DNA of 64,000 nt from Spirosoma validum (GCF_014699035.1 NZ_JACXAA010000011.1:124001-188000); one strand, 5' to 3'. Shown: positions 1-8,888, numbered from the stretch's first letter. Numbers and translations: made by a program. Notes: generated from the sequence alone by a model not told the origin.

Positions 1-1420
1 GAAGTACGAACAACGGGTTCGCAAAGCTCCAGGCCGAATGATACTTGCTCTGTGGCGACGTGAGGTAAGGAACCAGATTACCCGTGGCATCGTAGGGCGA
101 CAGAACCGGGTTGGCCCAGTTGGCTACCCCAATCACATCTTCGCGGCTAGTGTTAGTATTGGTACGGTTCTGGATAATGAACGTCGGCTGGAGCGAAGCC
201 CCTACTTTAATCGCCTTACCTAAATTCGATTCGAGGCCCAGGCGGGCGCTGTAGCGCTCCACGCCCGTATACTTCAATACGCCATCCTGTTTAAAATAGC
301 CCAGCCCGATACTCAACCGCGAATCCTCCGATCCTTTGTTGATGTTCACGTTGTAATCCTGAATGGGCGCAGCCTGCAGTAAGAGATCATACCAGTCGGT
401 GCCTTTGCCGACCAGTTGTTCAGGGTTGCGGTACTCGACTGGATAATCATTGATGGTCGGTTCGCGGTTTTCGGTCCGGCGAACGGCGATGTCGATGCGG
501 TTACGCTGAAAATCAATGTATTCCTGCTGGTTCATCAGTTTGGGGCGTCCTTTCATCGGGACCTGCTGCACACCTCGCATCACACTGGCCGTCACCTGCG
601 TTCTGTTATACTGGCCCTGTTTGGTCGTAATCATGACAACCCCGTTCGAGCCGCGCGACCCATAGATGGCTGTCGATGAGGCATCTTTCAGAATAGTAAT
701 AGACTCAATATCATTCGGATTGATAAGCAGCAGTGGGTTTAGACTTTGGTTCAGACCCGACGAATAGGGCATTCCATCTACTACGTAGAGGGGCTCATTT
801 CCCGCGCCAAGCGAACCACTTCCCCGAATCCGAACCGACGTACCAGCGCCCGGCGACCCAGACGGTTGTTGAATCTGCACCCCTGCCACCTGGCCAATCA
901 TTTTCTGGTCGAGAGTCGAAACCGGCAGGTCTTTAATGGCGGTTTGGTTAATGGAAGCAACGGAGCCTGTTACGTCACGCGCCCGTTGCGTACCGTAGCC
1001 AACCACCAAAACCTCTTTCAAGGCTTTAGTATCCGTGGTAAGCACCACCTGTAATGCAGTTCGGTTACCGACCACCTCTTCCTTCGACAGGTAGCCGACA
1101 AACGAAAATACCAACGTAGTGGCCCCGTCGGGAACCGTCAGCTTAAATGCCCCCGATGCATCGGTTGTGGTGCCCTGATTTGTGCCTTTAATCAATACGT
1201 TGACGCCCGGCAGGCCTTCACCCCGTTCGTCGGTCACCTTTCCGGTAACCACTTCGGTAGCAGGGATAATGGTGGATATCCTGTTTTGCAGGGGGCTGAT
1301 AGGGGTAGCTCTGGCCGTCAATACGTTGCCCGTGGAAATAAGCTGTGACCATCCAGAATACCCGCAGGCAAGCAGGCACAACAGAAGATTTGTTCGTAGA
1401 GGAGATAGATTTTTTTTCAT
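1..1420 (-). CDS. SusC/RagA-type TonB-dependent outer-membrane receptor, N-terminal part (C-terminus beyond left edge)
   Basis: The leftward frame starts at the ATG whose complement is at 1418-1420 and stays open to the window edge, so about 473 residues are visible. A signal peptide (about residues 1-26, ending GWSQ) is followed by a CarboxypepD_reg-like beta-sandwich (about 57-130, with GKVTDERGEGLPGVNV), the SusC-typical EVLVVGYGTQ stretch at 136-145, and the start of the plug domain (VRIRGSGS, LYVVDGMPY, then the SusC signature around IESITILKDASSTAIYG). By family, it forms the TonB-driven barrel that imports a substrate captured by a SusD lipoprotein. A SusD partner would lie outside the window to the left. 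An Rrf2 regulator lies upstream on the same strand, but 495 bp separate them. The substrate cannot be predicted. Confidence 0.93.
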   Translation of the reverse strand, partial: MKKNLSPLRTNLLLCLLACGYSGWSQLISTGNVLTARATPISPLQNRISTIIPATEVVTGKVTDERGEGLPGVNVLIKGTNQGTTTDASGAFKLTVPDGATTLVFSFVGYLSKEEVVGNRTALQVVLTTDTKALKEVLVVGYGTQRARDVTGSVASINQTAIKDLPVSTLDQKMIGQVAGVQIQQPSGSPGAGTSVRIRGSGSLGAGNEPLYVVDGMPYSSGLNQSLNPLLLINPNDIESITILKDASSTAIYGSRGSNGVVMITTKQGQYNRTQVTASVMRGVQQVPMKGRPKLMNQQEYIDFQRNRIDIAVRRTENREPTINDYPVEYRNPEQLVGKGTDWYDLLLQAAPIQDYNVNINKGSEDSRLSIGLGYFKQDGVLKYTGVERYSARLGLESNLGKAIKVGASLQPTFIIQNRTNTNTSREDVIGVANWANPVLSPYDATGNLVPYLTSPQSKYHSAWSFANPLFVL

Positions 1421-1915
1421 TGAGCGGTTAGGAAGATTTTGGTTATTCTTTTTCTTAGAAATCACGCTTATGATCTGTCGGACAAGGGATTGGCGGTCTT
1501 TAACGACTAGAGAGTTGCGCCCCACCCGTTGACAAATTCCAGAGTCATAATCAGTTCTGGTTTACCTATTCGGAACGCTTTTTTTTGTTTACGCTCATTA
1601 ATCGAAATAGTCCTGATATTAGATAGAGTATTAGTACTTATAATCTATTGATTTAGTATAATTTACAAAGAAAGAAGTGGATGGTACTCGCTTCCAAATT
1701 TTTCGGTAAAGTTTTCCGGATGGATTATATCCTCTAAACGAGCTTAATGCGCTTTTAGGACACTGAAGTAGTTAGCTCAGAACAACACGGTAAGTGGCCT
1801 CTGTCAATTAGCCGTAAGGAAATGTAAAATAACGAGGCTATGTAGCGATAATATTAATATCTGTCCACTGATCCACTACCGCGACTCAATTAGTAGTACA
1901 CATTTATAGCAATGT
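1421..1915. other. 495-bp intergenic region, likely leader of the leftward susC gene
   Basis: No convincing gene is seen. The region is AT-rich, especially around 1590-1680, and lies between the Rrf2 gene and the leftward susC start, so it probably holds the susC promoter. I did not find a complete TTTG/TAnnTTTG promoter on the minus strand. No strong hairpin or repeat was found. Confidence 0.4.
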
Positions 1916-2338
1916 CTACGTTCTAACTGAATCTACCAGCATTTGTAGAGTTGTTGTTTCATAAACTGACAGATTCGCATCGCGAACTTGTTGCATGATG
2001 GGTCGAATGGCGCAGGTTTCCTCATCCTTACAGTCGTCGCAGCGTACATAAAAATTTAAGGAAACACAGGGCGTAGGGGCAATAGGTCCATCAATGATGC
2101 GCACAACCTGTGCCAGATTGACCCGCTCCGGTCCAACCCGCAAGAGGTAACCTCCTCCCTTTCCTTTTTGACTTTGTAGAATACCGTGATTACGTAGTTC
2201 CAGTAAAATTGCTTCCAAGAATTTTTTGGGAATGTTTTCTCTGGCAGAAATCGTGGCAATCAGAACGGGTCCTTTTCGGTATTCCTCGGTAAGCACTTTA
2301 AGGGCTTTAATGGCATACTTTGCTTTCTTCGAAATCAT
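1916..2338 (-). CDS. Rrf2-family transcriptional regulator with a four-cysteine cluster
   Basis: 140 residues, normal for Rrf2 (IscR/CymR/NsrR-like) regulators. The N-terminal winged helix runs over about residues 1-75: KAKYAIKAL, the recognition region IPKKFLEAILLELRN, and the wing QKGKGGGYLL typical of the family. The C-terminal region carries Cys91, Cys100, Cys103 and Cys109; family members use three cysteines here to bind an Fe-S cluster that senses redox, NO or iron-sulfur status. The spacing (C-x8-C-x2-C-x5-C) differs from the IscR pattern, so cluster binding is inference. A minus-strand TAnnTTTG box lies 52-59 bp upstream of the start, and two TTCTAA repeats lie just beyond it. The target genes are unknown; a sulfite-dehydrogenase operon lies 7 kb away. 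Confidence 0.9.
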   Translation of the reverse strand: MISKKAKYAIKALKVLTEEYRKGPVLIATISARENIPKKFLEAILLELRNHGILQSQKGKGGGYLLRVGPERVNLAQVVRIIDGPIAPTPCVSLNFYVRCDDCKDEETCAIRPIMQQVRDANLSVYETTTLQMLVDSVRT

Positions 2339-2389
2339 TAGCTCGATGTGTTATAAATACGGCAAATGGTCGTAATGAGAGTTTCGCTC

Positions 2390-2423
2390 CAAATATAAAA
2401 TGGTTTATTCTAAATTCTTCTAA
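2390..2423 (-). promoter_or_regulatory. Probable promoter and candidate operator of the Rrf2 gene
   Basis: On the minus strand, 2397-2390 reads TATATTTG, an exact match to the Bacteroidota -7 box TAnnTTTG, 52-59 bp before the Rrf2 start codon. A good -33 TTTG is not visible. Just upstream of the box the plus strand carries TTCTAA twice (2408-2413 and 2418-2423), spaced by exactly one helical turn. This is a possible autoregulatory site, but it is inferred from position only. Confidence 0.4.
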
Positions 2424-3095
2424 TTCTATAGACAATGTATTTTCTACTTAAAATAGACTGGAAAGTGTTGCTAACCCGACGTGTCAGGCTAAATTGAATT
2501 GCCTATAGTAATTTAAGTGCCATTGAGGATAAAGATCTATTCTCCCTCCTACCACCTCGCTCTTTACCTCTGCATCTGTCTGTTTGTAAGCTACTCATTC
2601 TCCATGTATCATGGTGAGCTTTGAGCCGAGCACTAGATGGATTAAGCCACCAACCATAATTTTTCCTTTCTTTTCAATGAGTAGGTCTTCTACTCTCTGT
2701 AGCCACCTTCCTAAACTCTCAACTGGCTCACGCTCTAAATTTTAGCTTTCATTTCTTACATCCAAAGCTGAGTATTTTGACTTATTATCGTTCGATATAC
2801 TCCTAATTCTCGATAGACTATTAGCTAACTAATTGATTATCATTTTACTACCTTTTACTTGTAAATACAAATTTGACTATTCACCTTTGTCTATTCATTA
2901 AAGAGACTTGTCGATAATATGGTTCGTAATCACTGATTGATAAAGGGTATTTAGCCAACTATTGCTGGTATTAGCCAACCTCCCTGATCTTTAAAATGAA
3001 CAAGTAATCAATAAGCAAGTAAGTAATTTTAACCTACATAATCGATAGAATTCATAAGACATTGCTTCATCATTATTTCCCCATTCGGTTTAATC
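2424..3095. other. AT-rich intergenic region of about 670 bp without a recognisable gene
   Basis: This lies between the divergent Rrf2 and ACT-domain genes. It is strongly AT-rich and broken by stops in all frames. A short direct repeat TTAGCCAAC occurs near 2951 and 2972. No tRNA fold, terminator or strong inverted repeat was seen. The promoter of the ACT-domain gene must lie in its right part, but no clear TAnnTTTG box was identified. Confidence 0.4.
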
Positions 3096-3392
3096 ATGTC
3101 TTCAGTAAATCCAGGTTCACATCGAGCGAATTATGAGCAGACGGTGCGAGTGACCTACTATATCGCCGGTTTCGATCGGGTGAATTTTGTCAGTGACATC
3201 GCCAATACCGTTCCTCAAGACGAATCCTTCGCCATTCGTACCCTCTCCTTTGAGGCTGATGGTATACGAGCAAATGGTGTATTAACGATTCAAATCCGGC
3301 ACAGTATGATGCCTGTGTACAACTTAACGCAGCGACTCCGTTCGGTCCGTGGCATTGTGAGTCTGCAAGAATCTCATGAACAACTAACGTAA
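3096..3392 (+). CDS. Stand-alone ACT-domain protein (RelA/SpoT-type ACT)
   Basis: 98 residues. Residues about 15-93 form one ACT domain: a first strand (VRVTYYIAGFD), the DRVNFVSDIANTV helix, strands around IRTLSFEADG and GVLTIQIRH, and a final helix and strand (LTQRLRSVRGIVSLQ). The pattern resembles the C-terminal ACT domain of RelA/SpoT more than amino-acid-enzyme ACT domains. ACT domains usually bind small ligands and dimerise. No synthetase or hydrolase domain is attached, so this is a free ACT module of unknown role. It precedes the susC gene by 152 bp on the same strand, but the intervening repeat region makes co-transcription uncertain. The start is the ATG after CGGTTTAATC; no strong ribosome binding site is obvious, as is usual in Bacteroidota. 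Confidence 0.75.
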   Translation: MSSVNPGSHRANYEQTVRVTYYIAGFDRVNFVSDIANTVPQDESFAIRTLSFEADGIRANGVLTIQIRHSMMPVYNLTQRLRSVRGIVSLQESHEQLT

Positions 3393-3445
3393 CGTCTATG
3401 CATAGACCCTGGGCTTTGCATATATAAAAAAACCGAAACGGCGGC

Positions 3446-3514
3446 ACCAAAGCGTCGGACCGGCCGTTCCGGCTGGCTAACAATAAGGCTCTGGCAACCA
3501 AAGCGTCGGACCGG
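3446..3514. repeat. 18-bp direct repeat pair upstream of susC
   Basis: ACCAAAGCGTCGGACCGG occurs at 3446-3463 and again, identical, at 3497-3514 (51 bp apart). The flanks are also similar (GGC before the first copy, GGCA before the second, pyrimidine-rich after the second). Each copy contains the GTCGGACCGG core, and GGCCGTTCCGGCTGGC lies between them. The GC content contrasts with the AT-rich flanks. It sits in the 152-bp gap between the ACT gene and susC. It could be a dispersed genomic repeat or a regulator binding site. Confidence 0.7.
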
Positions 3515-3544
3515 TCTCTTTTTTCACATAACCAAAACAAAATA

Positions 3545-6544
3545 ATGCAAAAACTTTTATTTGCAGGCGTTATCTGGCTGCTTTCCTATGGAGGACTGCT
3601 GGCCCAATCAACTGCATCTCACGTGTCAGGCACGATCCGAACCAATACTGGCGAACCGTTGCCAGGTGCAAACGTAGTGCTGAAAAACCAAACGAAAGGA
3701 GCGACGACCGATGCAGAAGGTCATTTTACGCTGGAAGCGCGCGCCGGGGATGAGGTGGTTATTTCAGCGATTGGTTACCAGACGACTCCCGTAAAAATTG
3801 GCTCGACCTCTACGCTGACCGTTACCTTACAGGAATCAGCTTCCCAACTCAGCGAAGTGGTGGTGGTTGGTTACGGTACCCAGGACCGTAAAAACCTGGT
3901 TGGCTCGGTTAGTCAGGTCAATGCCGAGGAAATCAAAAATCGTCCGGTAGCCAGTTTCGATCAGCAATTGCAGGGGCGGGCCGCTGGTGTTCAGGTGGCG
4001 GCTAATACGGGCGTACCGGGTGACGGTATCTTCTTTCGCATTCGGGGAACAACCTCGATCAATGCCAGCAATGACCCACTTTACGTAGTGGATGGTGTAT
4101 TTGTTAATAACCTGTCATTACAAAAAATAACGACCCAGGGACAGTCCAACAATCCACTGGCGGATATCAACCCCGCCGATATTGAATCCATCTCGATTCT
4201 GAAAGATGCGGAAGCAACGGCTATTTATGGAGCCCGGGCGGCCAACGGCGTTGTGCTGATTACCACCAAACGAGGTAGCTATAACAGCAAGACGAAAGTG
4301 ACGCTGAATGCCTCAGTCGGACAAGCCTGGGCGCCCAAACTCTGGGATTTGGTAACCGGCCCTGAGCATGCGACGATCATCAATGAAGCCTGGGTTAATG
4401 ATGGTAAGCCAGCGGCAACGCGTCCATTCCGACCGGTTTCGGAGGGTGGCCGTGGACTACCCGAAGAACAACCCACCTATGATCGGTTAAGCGATATTTT
4501 CCGGACAGGCGCTTTGCAGAATTATGACGTAGCGGTGTCGGGCGGAACGAAGCAAACGCGCTTTTACCTGGGCGGTGGTTATACAAGTCAGCAGGCTACG
4601 CTACGGACGAACGACTTCTCACGAGCCAGCTTCAAACTAAACCTGGACCAGGACATTACGGATAAGATCCGGATCGGTACGAGTAACATCTTTTCGCAAT
4701 CGAATCGGACTAACGCCCGTGTCGGTGACGGACCACAGGGCGGTATTCTCCAGGCGGCACTTCATACACCAACCTATCTGCCCAAGTTCAATACGGATGG
4801 TACGTATGCCAAGTGGGCCGGGTTCGATAACCTCGACGTGCTGATCAACAACACGGATATGCACTCGACCAGTACGCGCTACATCGGCAATATCTACGGT
4901 GAGTATGATATTCTGAGCAACTTAAAATTCCGTAGTAGCTGGAGTATTGATTACAACGACTACAATGAATACGAATACTGGAACACGCTTACCAACCGAG
5001 GCAGTGCCAGTAAAGGGTTAGCCACATCAAGCGTTAGTAAAAATACGATCTGGATCAACGAACAGACGCTGTCCTATCGGCAAACGTTTGGTTCACTGCA
5101 TACTGTTGGTGTGCTGGCAGGTAACACGTTCCAGGGTAACGTATCGACCCAGACGCTGGCACAGGGAACGAATTTCCCGTCGGACGCTTTTAAACAGATC
5201 GCGTCGGCGTCAGTCACTACGTCATCGTCGAACCGGAACCAGTACAACCTGGCCTCTTTCTTTGGACGGATCGATTACAACTTCGCCCGGAAATACTTTT
5301 TTGAAGCCAGTCTGCGGGCCGATGCTTCATCAAAATTCGCTCAAGGTCATCGCTGGGGCTATTTTCCTTCCGCTGGTGTAGCCTGGCAATTGAAACAGGA
5401 GAATTTTCTGCGGGATGCTACGTTCCTGAGTGATCTAAAAATCCGGGCCAGCGTCGGTTGGACCGGCAATCAGAATGGCATCGACAACTACGCATCCCGC
5501 GGGCTCTGGGGCGGGGGCAATAACTACCAGGATAATCCCGGTACGGTACCCGTTCAACTGGCGAATCCGGAATTAAAATGGGAAACCACCCGACAAACGA
5601 ACGTGGGGTTGAACGTCGGCTTGTTCAACAACCGGATTGGGCTGGAAATCAATGCCTACTCGAAGTATACCTACGATTTATTGCTTCAGGTACCGCTGGC
5701 GCAGAGTTCGGGTTTTGCCAGCATCTACCGCAACGATGGCGAAATCAGCAACCGCGGTCTTGAGTTTGCGATCAACTCTCTGAACTTCAACAAAAGCGGT
5801 TTCCAGTGGAATACCAGTTTTAACATCGCCAGCAACGTAAACCGAATCGAGCGACTCTCGATTCCAGTGGATGCCAGCTACGCGACCGAGCGTATGGCGG
5901 AAGGCCAACCGTTTCACGCCTTTTTCGTCTACAAGCAACTGTATGTCGATCCGAAAACGGGCGATGCCGTATATGAAGACGTAAACAAAGATGGTCAGAT
6001 TACCGTAGCGGATAAGCAATTCTACGGCAGCGCTTTACCGAAACTTTTCGGCGGTCTGAACAATACGTTCTCCTACAAAGGGTTCGATCTGTCGGTTTTC
6101 TTCAATTTCAGTTCCGGCAATAAAGTCTTCAACAACAACCGGTTTTTTCATGAATCGGGCGGTACTCGAGACGACCGGCGGGCCATTAACAAAAACCAGT
6201 TGAATCGCTGGCAGAAAGAAGGCGACATTACGGATGTTCCGCGTGTAATGACCATCGGTAACAATTACAACCTAAGTCCCACCAGTCGCTTTGTGGAAGA
6301 CGGTTCGTTTATCCGGCTTAATTCAGTGGTATTTGGCTACACGATCCCCAAAGCGATCCTAAGCAAAGTTGGTATTTCTTCGGCGCGTGTCTATTACAAT
6401 GGCTCCAATCTGTGGCTTGTCAGTAAGTATCAGGGACCTGATCCTGAAGTAAACGTTACAGGGAATCCGACCACTCAGGGCTACGACTTAGGTACGCCCC
6501 CTCAACCCCGGACTGCTCAGTTCGGTCTTAATCTGACTCTCTAA
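3545..6544 (+). CDS. SusC/RagA-type TonB-dependent outer-membrane receptor
   Basis: 999 residues, full length for SusC. A signal peptide covers residues 1-21 (GGLLAQS), a CarboxypepD_reg-like domain about 25-100 (SGTIRTNTGEPLPGANVVL), the SusC linker EVVVVGYGTQ at 104-113, a plug domain about 115-240 (FFRIRGTTSINASNDPLYVVDG; SISILKDAEATAIYGARAANG), and then a 22-strand-type beta-barrel ending in FGLNLTL with the terminal-strand pattern of outer-membrane proteins. It should import a substrate across the outer membrane using TonB energy, with the SusD lipoprotein encoded 52 bp downstream acting as lid. A small hairpin lies between the two genes. The neighbouring cyanophycinase-like enzyme suggests a peptide-like substrate rather than a glycan, but this is inference. 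No sigma/anti-sigma or HTCS regulator is adjacent. Confidence 0.96.
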   Translation: MQKLLFAGVIWLLSYGGLLAQSTASHVSGTIRTNTGEPLPGANVVLKNQTKGATTDAEGHFTLEARAGDEVVISAIGYQTTPVKIGSTSTLTVTLQESASQLSEVVVVGYGTQDRKNLVGSVSQVNAEEIKNRPVASFDQQLQGRAAGVQVAANTGVPGDGIFFRIRGTTSINASNDPLYVVDGVFVNNLSLQKITTQGQSNNPLADINPADIESISILKDAEATAIYGARAANGVVLITTKRGSYNSKTKVTLNASVGQAWAPKLWDLVTGPEHATIINEAWVNDGKPAATRPFRPVSEGGRGLPEEQPTYDRLSDIFRTGALQNYDVAVSGGTKQTRFYLGGGYTSQQATLRTNDFSRASFKLNLDQDITDKIRIGTSNIFSQSNRTNARVGDGPQGGILQAALHTPTYLPKFNTDGTYAKWAGFDNLDVLINNTDMHSTSTRYIGNIYGEYDILSNLKFRSSWSIDYNDYNEYEYWNTLTNRGSASKGLATSSVSKNTIWINEQTLSYRQTFGSLHTVGVLAGNTFQGNVSTQTLAQGTNFPSDAFKQIASASVTTSSSNRNQYNLASFFGRIDYNFARKYFFEASLRADASSKFAQGHRWGYFPSAGVAWQLKQENFLRDATFLSDLKIRASVGWTGNQNGIDNYASRGLWGGGNNYQDNPGTVPVQLANPELKWETTRQTNVGLNVGLFNNRIGLEINAYSKYTYDLLLQVPLAQSSGFASIYRNDGEISNRGLEFAINSLNFNKSGFQWNTSFNIASNVNRIERLSIPVDASYATERMAEGQPFHAFFVYKQLYVDPKTGDAVYEDVNKDGQITVADKQFYGSALPKLFGGLNNTFSYKGFDLSVFFNFSSGNKVFNNNRFFHESGGTRDDRRAINKNQLNRWQKEGDITDVPRVMTIGNNYNLSPTSRFVEDGSFIRLNSVVFGYTIPKAILSKVGISSARVYYNGSNLWLVSKYQGPDPEVNVTGNPTTQGYDLGTPPQPRTAQFGLNLTL

Positions 6545-6554
6545 CATTTAGACT

Positions 6555-6586
6555 CGTGTCGGCTAGTATATAGCCAGGCCGACACG
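6555..6586 (+). promoter_or_regulatory. Intercistronic hairpin between susC and susD
   Basis: CGTGTCGGC at 6555-6563 pairs with GCCGACACG at 6578-6586 (9 bp), and GGCTA (6561-6565) can alternatively pair with TAGCC (6571-6575). The hairpin fills most of the 52-bp susC-susD gap and has no following T-run, so it is unlikely to be a full terminator. Such hairpins can stabilise the upstream mRNA or lower downstream expression; that role is inferred. Confidence 0.5.
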
Positions 6587-6596
6587 ATCAACTCCC

Positions 6597-7940
6597 ATGA
6601 GAAATACATTTAAACTGATTCCTTTTCTTCTTTTGTTTACGGGTTGCCAGAAGTTTTTAGATGTGCAGCCCGAATTGCAGGTCGATGAGTCGCAGGCAAT
6701 CACCAACGCCAGTACCGCCGAAGCTGCCGTCAATGGTCTTTACAACCGGTTAGGCAGCGATGGGTATTACGGCTCCAACTATCCGTCTCTGTCCTATCTA
6801 TCCGGTGGAGATATTCAATGGACGGGTTCCCAATCGGCTCCGCAGGAGATTACGTCCCGGAAATTAACGGCGGATAACGGCTACGTAGGTTCAGCCTGGC
6901 AGGCTATTTACCGGACGATCCTGCAGGCAAATTATCTGCTCGAAACAGTTCCGGCACTAACCGATCCACAGTTAACTGCGGATCGAAAGGCTCAGATTCA
7001 GGGCGAAGCCTACGCGCTACGGGCGTTGTCGTATTTCGATCTGGTTCGTGGCTGGGGCGGGGTTCAATTGATCCTAAAACCGACGTACACACCCTCCGAC
7101 AATACCGGTATAACCCGTAGTAGCGTCGATGATACGTATGCACAGGTGCTAAAGGATCTGACCGCGGCCGAACCGTTGCTGGGGACGACCACCAATCGCA
7201 ACAAAGTAACCCGGAAAACCGTCTGGGCGTTACGTTCGCGTTATCACCTATATCGGCAGGAATGGGAGCAGGCCGAAACCTATGCCAGTAAACTCATCGA
7301 CGATGCCACCAATTACAAACTGGCGAAACCCTACAATGCTTTCTTCGCCAACAACGCTGCCGCTACGTCCGAATCGATTTTCGAGATTGCCTACACGAAT
7401 TCGTTTAAGAATGGTCATTACAACTGGTGGTTACCGCCGGCCCTGAGCGGTCGACGCGAATGGGCACCAAACGCAAATCTGGTTACGTTGCTGAACAATC
7501 CGAACGTAGGTGGCAACCGCAAGGAGTTGATTGCCCAAACCGCTCCTCCCGGCAATCTATGGTACGGCAAACTCTATTACCGAACACCGCTTGGCACCGA
7601 TCCGGCGTATGTGATACGTATCGCCGAACTGTATCTGATACGTGCCGAAGCACGCGCGCAGCTGGGCAAAACAACGACTGCTCTCGCTGATCTGAATGCG
7701 GTTCGTGATCGGGCGGGCGTACCACTCGCTCAGGCTTCTACCAAAGACGCTCTCCTGCTGGCCATCGAAGCCGAACGGCAGGTTGAATTTCCCTTCGAGA
7801 CCGACCGCTGGTTCAATCTGGTACGAACGGGCCGGGTGGCGGCTGTGCTGGGTATCACGGATGCCAACAAATACGTATTACCCATTCCGAACAGCGAAAT
7901 ATTAGCCGATAAAGCTCTTACCCAGAATAAAGGATATTAA
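6597..7940 (+). CDS. SusD/RagB-family outer-membrane substrate-binding lipoprotein
   Basis: 447 residues, slightly short for SusD but complete. The signal peptide ends in a lipobox, LLFTGC, with Cys17 as lipidation site and QKFLDVQPE following, the usual SusD start. The N-terminal SusD-like domain contains NASTAEAAVNGLYNRL. TPR-like helices follow (GEAYALRALSYFDLVRGWGG), then the RagB C-terminal region (VIRIAELYLIRAEARAQLGK; LNAVRDRAG; IEAERQVEFPFETDRWFNLVRTGR), ending in PNSEILADKALTQNKGY, the common SusD C-terminus. It sits on the cell surface and captures substrate for the SusC partner immediately upstream. No glycoside hydrolase is nearby; the next gene encodes a secreted S51 peptidase. 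Confidence 0.95.
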   Translation: MRNTFKLIPFLLLFTGCQKFLDVQPELQVDESQAITNASTAEAAVNGLYNRLGSDGYYGSNYPSLSYLSGGDIQWTGSQSAPQEITSRKLTADNGYVGSAWQAIYRTILQANYLLETVPALTDPQLTADRKAQIQGEAYALRALSYFDLVRGWGGVQLILKPTYTPSDNTGITRSSVDDTYAQVLKDLTAAEPLLGTTTNRNKVTRKTVWALRSRYHLYRQEWEQAETYASKLIDDATNYKLAKPYNAFFANNAAATSESIFEIAYTNSFKNGHYNWWLPPALSGRREWAPNANLVTLLNNPNVGGNRKELIAQTAPPGNLWYGKLYYRTPLGTDPAYVIRIAELYLIRAEARAQLGKTTTALADLNAVRDRAGVPLAQASTKDALLLAIEAERQVEFPFETDRWFNLVRTGRVAAVLGITDANKYVLPIPNSEILADKALTQNKGY

Positions 7941-7993
7941 CTTTATACAGTCGAGTATTGATAAAACTACTGACTGATAACCAAAACATTGAG

Positions 7994-8881
7994 ATGAAAA
8001 AACAAGTCTTTTCTACGTTCCTTTTTTTAGGACTATTCGCTGGCTACGTTCATGCCCAGACTCCCCAAACGGTAGGTCCAGAAAAAGGATCGCTGGTAAT
8101 TGTCGGCGGGGGTACCATGGGACCCGAGATCTGGAACCGATTCTTGGAACTGGCTGGTGGTCCAGCCGCTGCCAACATCGTGATTATTCCAACGGCGGGC
8201 GAAGATTCGTCGGCAATGAGCGCTCCCCGCGAAAAGGAAAAGCTACTTAGTCTGGGTGTTAAAAACATTACCGTTTTGCACACCCGCGATCCCAAAGTGG
8301 CGAATCAGGAATCGTTTGTCGCGCCGGTCCGTAACGCAACGGGTATCTGGTTTGTAGGCGGTCGTCACTGGCGCCTGGCCGATTCATACTTGAATACGCT
8401 GGCTCACAAAGAATTCAAGGCGGTGCTGGAACGGGGCGGGGTTATTGGTGGTACGTCGGCGGGCGCAACAATTCTGGGCTCGTTTATGGTTCGGGGCGAT
8501 ACCAAAGGCAACTCGATCATGATCGGCGATCATACGCAGGGACTGGATTTTATTCACAATGTGACAATTGATCAGCACTTTTTGCGCCGGAACCGCCAGT
8601 TCGACCTGATTGACGTAATTAAAACTCGCCCCGAATTACTTGGTATTGCCATCGACGAAAGCACAGCGATTGTGGTGCAACAGAATTCATTCGATGTGAT
8701 TGGCAACTCATACGTCGGTATTTATGAAGCGAATCAGATTGCCAACAGTGCCAAATATCCATCGGGCCAAAACAGCACGGGTGGGCCGTTCTATTTTCTT
8801 GGTAAAGGGCAGAAGTTTGATCTGAAAGCACGTAAAGTGATCAACCAGCCGCCATCACGCCCGAACGAACCAGCTAAGTAA
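7994..8881 (+). CDS. Secreted cyanophycinase-like peptidase (S51 family)
   Basis: The ATG at 7994 is chosen because it starts a clean signal peptide (about residues 1-21, ending YVHAQ); an earlier in-frame ATG at 7958 would put hydrophilic residues in front. The product is 295 residues. The fold is the class-I-glutamine-amidotransferase-like S51 type: KGSLVIVGGG, VIIPTAGED, IWFVGGRHWRL and the nucleophile elbow GGTSAGA with Ser155. Cyanophycinases cut multi-L-arginyl-poly-aspartate to beta-Asp-Arg; peptidase E relatives cut N-terminal Asp. The HFLRRNRQFDL segment fits cyanophycinase more than dipeptidase E. It follows susD by 53 bp, so it probably belongs to the susCD operon, acting in the periplasm or outside. 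A strong hairpin closes the gene. The true substrate is not provable here. Confidence 0.82.
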   Translation: MKKQVFSTFLFLGLFAGYVHAQTPQTVGPEKGSLVIVGGGTMGPEIWNRFLELAGGPAAANIVIIPTAGEDSSAMSAPREKEKLLSLGVKNITVLHTRDPKVANQESFVAPVRNATGIWFVGGRHWRLADSYLNTLAHKEFKAVLERGGVIGGTSAGATILGSFMVRGDTKGNSIMIGDHTQGLDFIHNVTIDQHFLRRNRQFDLIDVIKTRPELLGIAIDESTAIVVQQNSFDVIGNSYVGIYEANQIANSAKYPSGQNSTGGPFYFLGKGQKFDLKARKVINQPPSRPNEPAK

Positions 8882-8888
8882 TGCCATC

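Noticed and set aside
38-1532. Several rightward frames over the first 1.5 kb
   Set aside because: They are shadows of the leftward susC gene, which shows continuous family motifs.
3446-3514. Possible CRISPR fragment (two identical repeats)
   Set aside because: Only two 18-bp repeats, no regular spacers and no cas gene in the window.
3190-3540. 116-codon leftward frame opposite the ACT gene
   Set aside because: It covers the direct repeat pair and the antisense of a better-supported gene.
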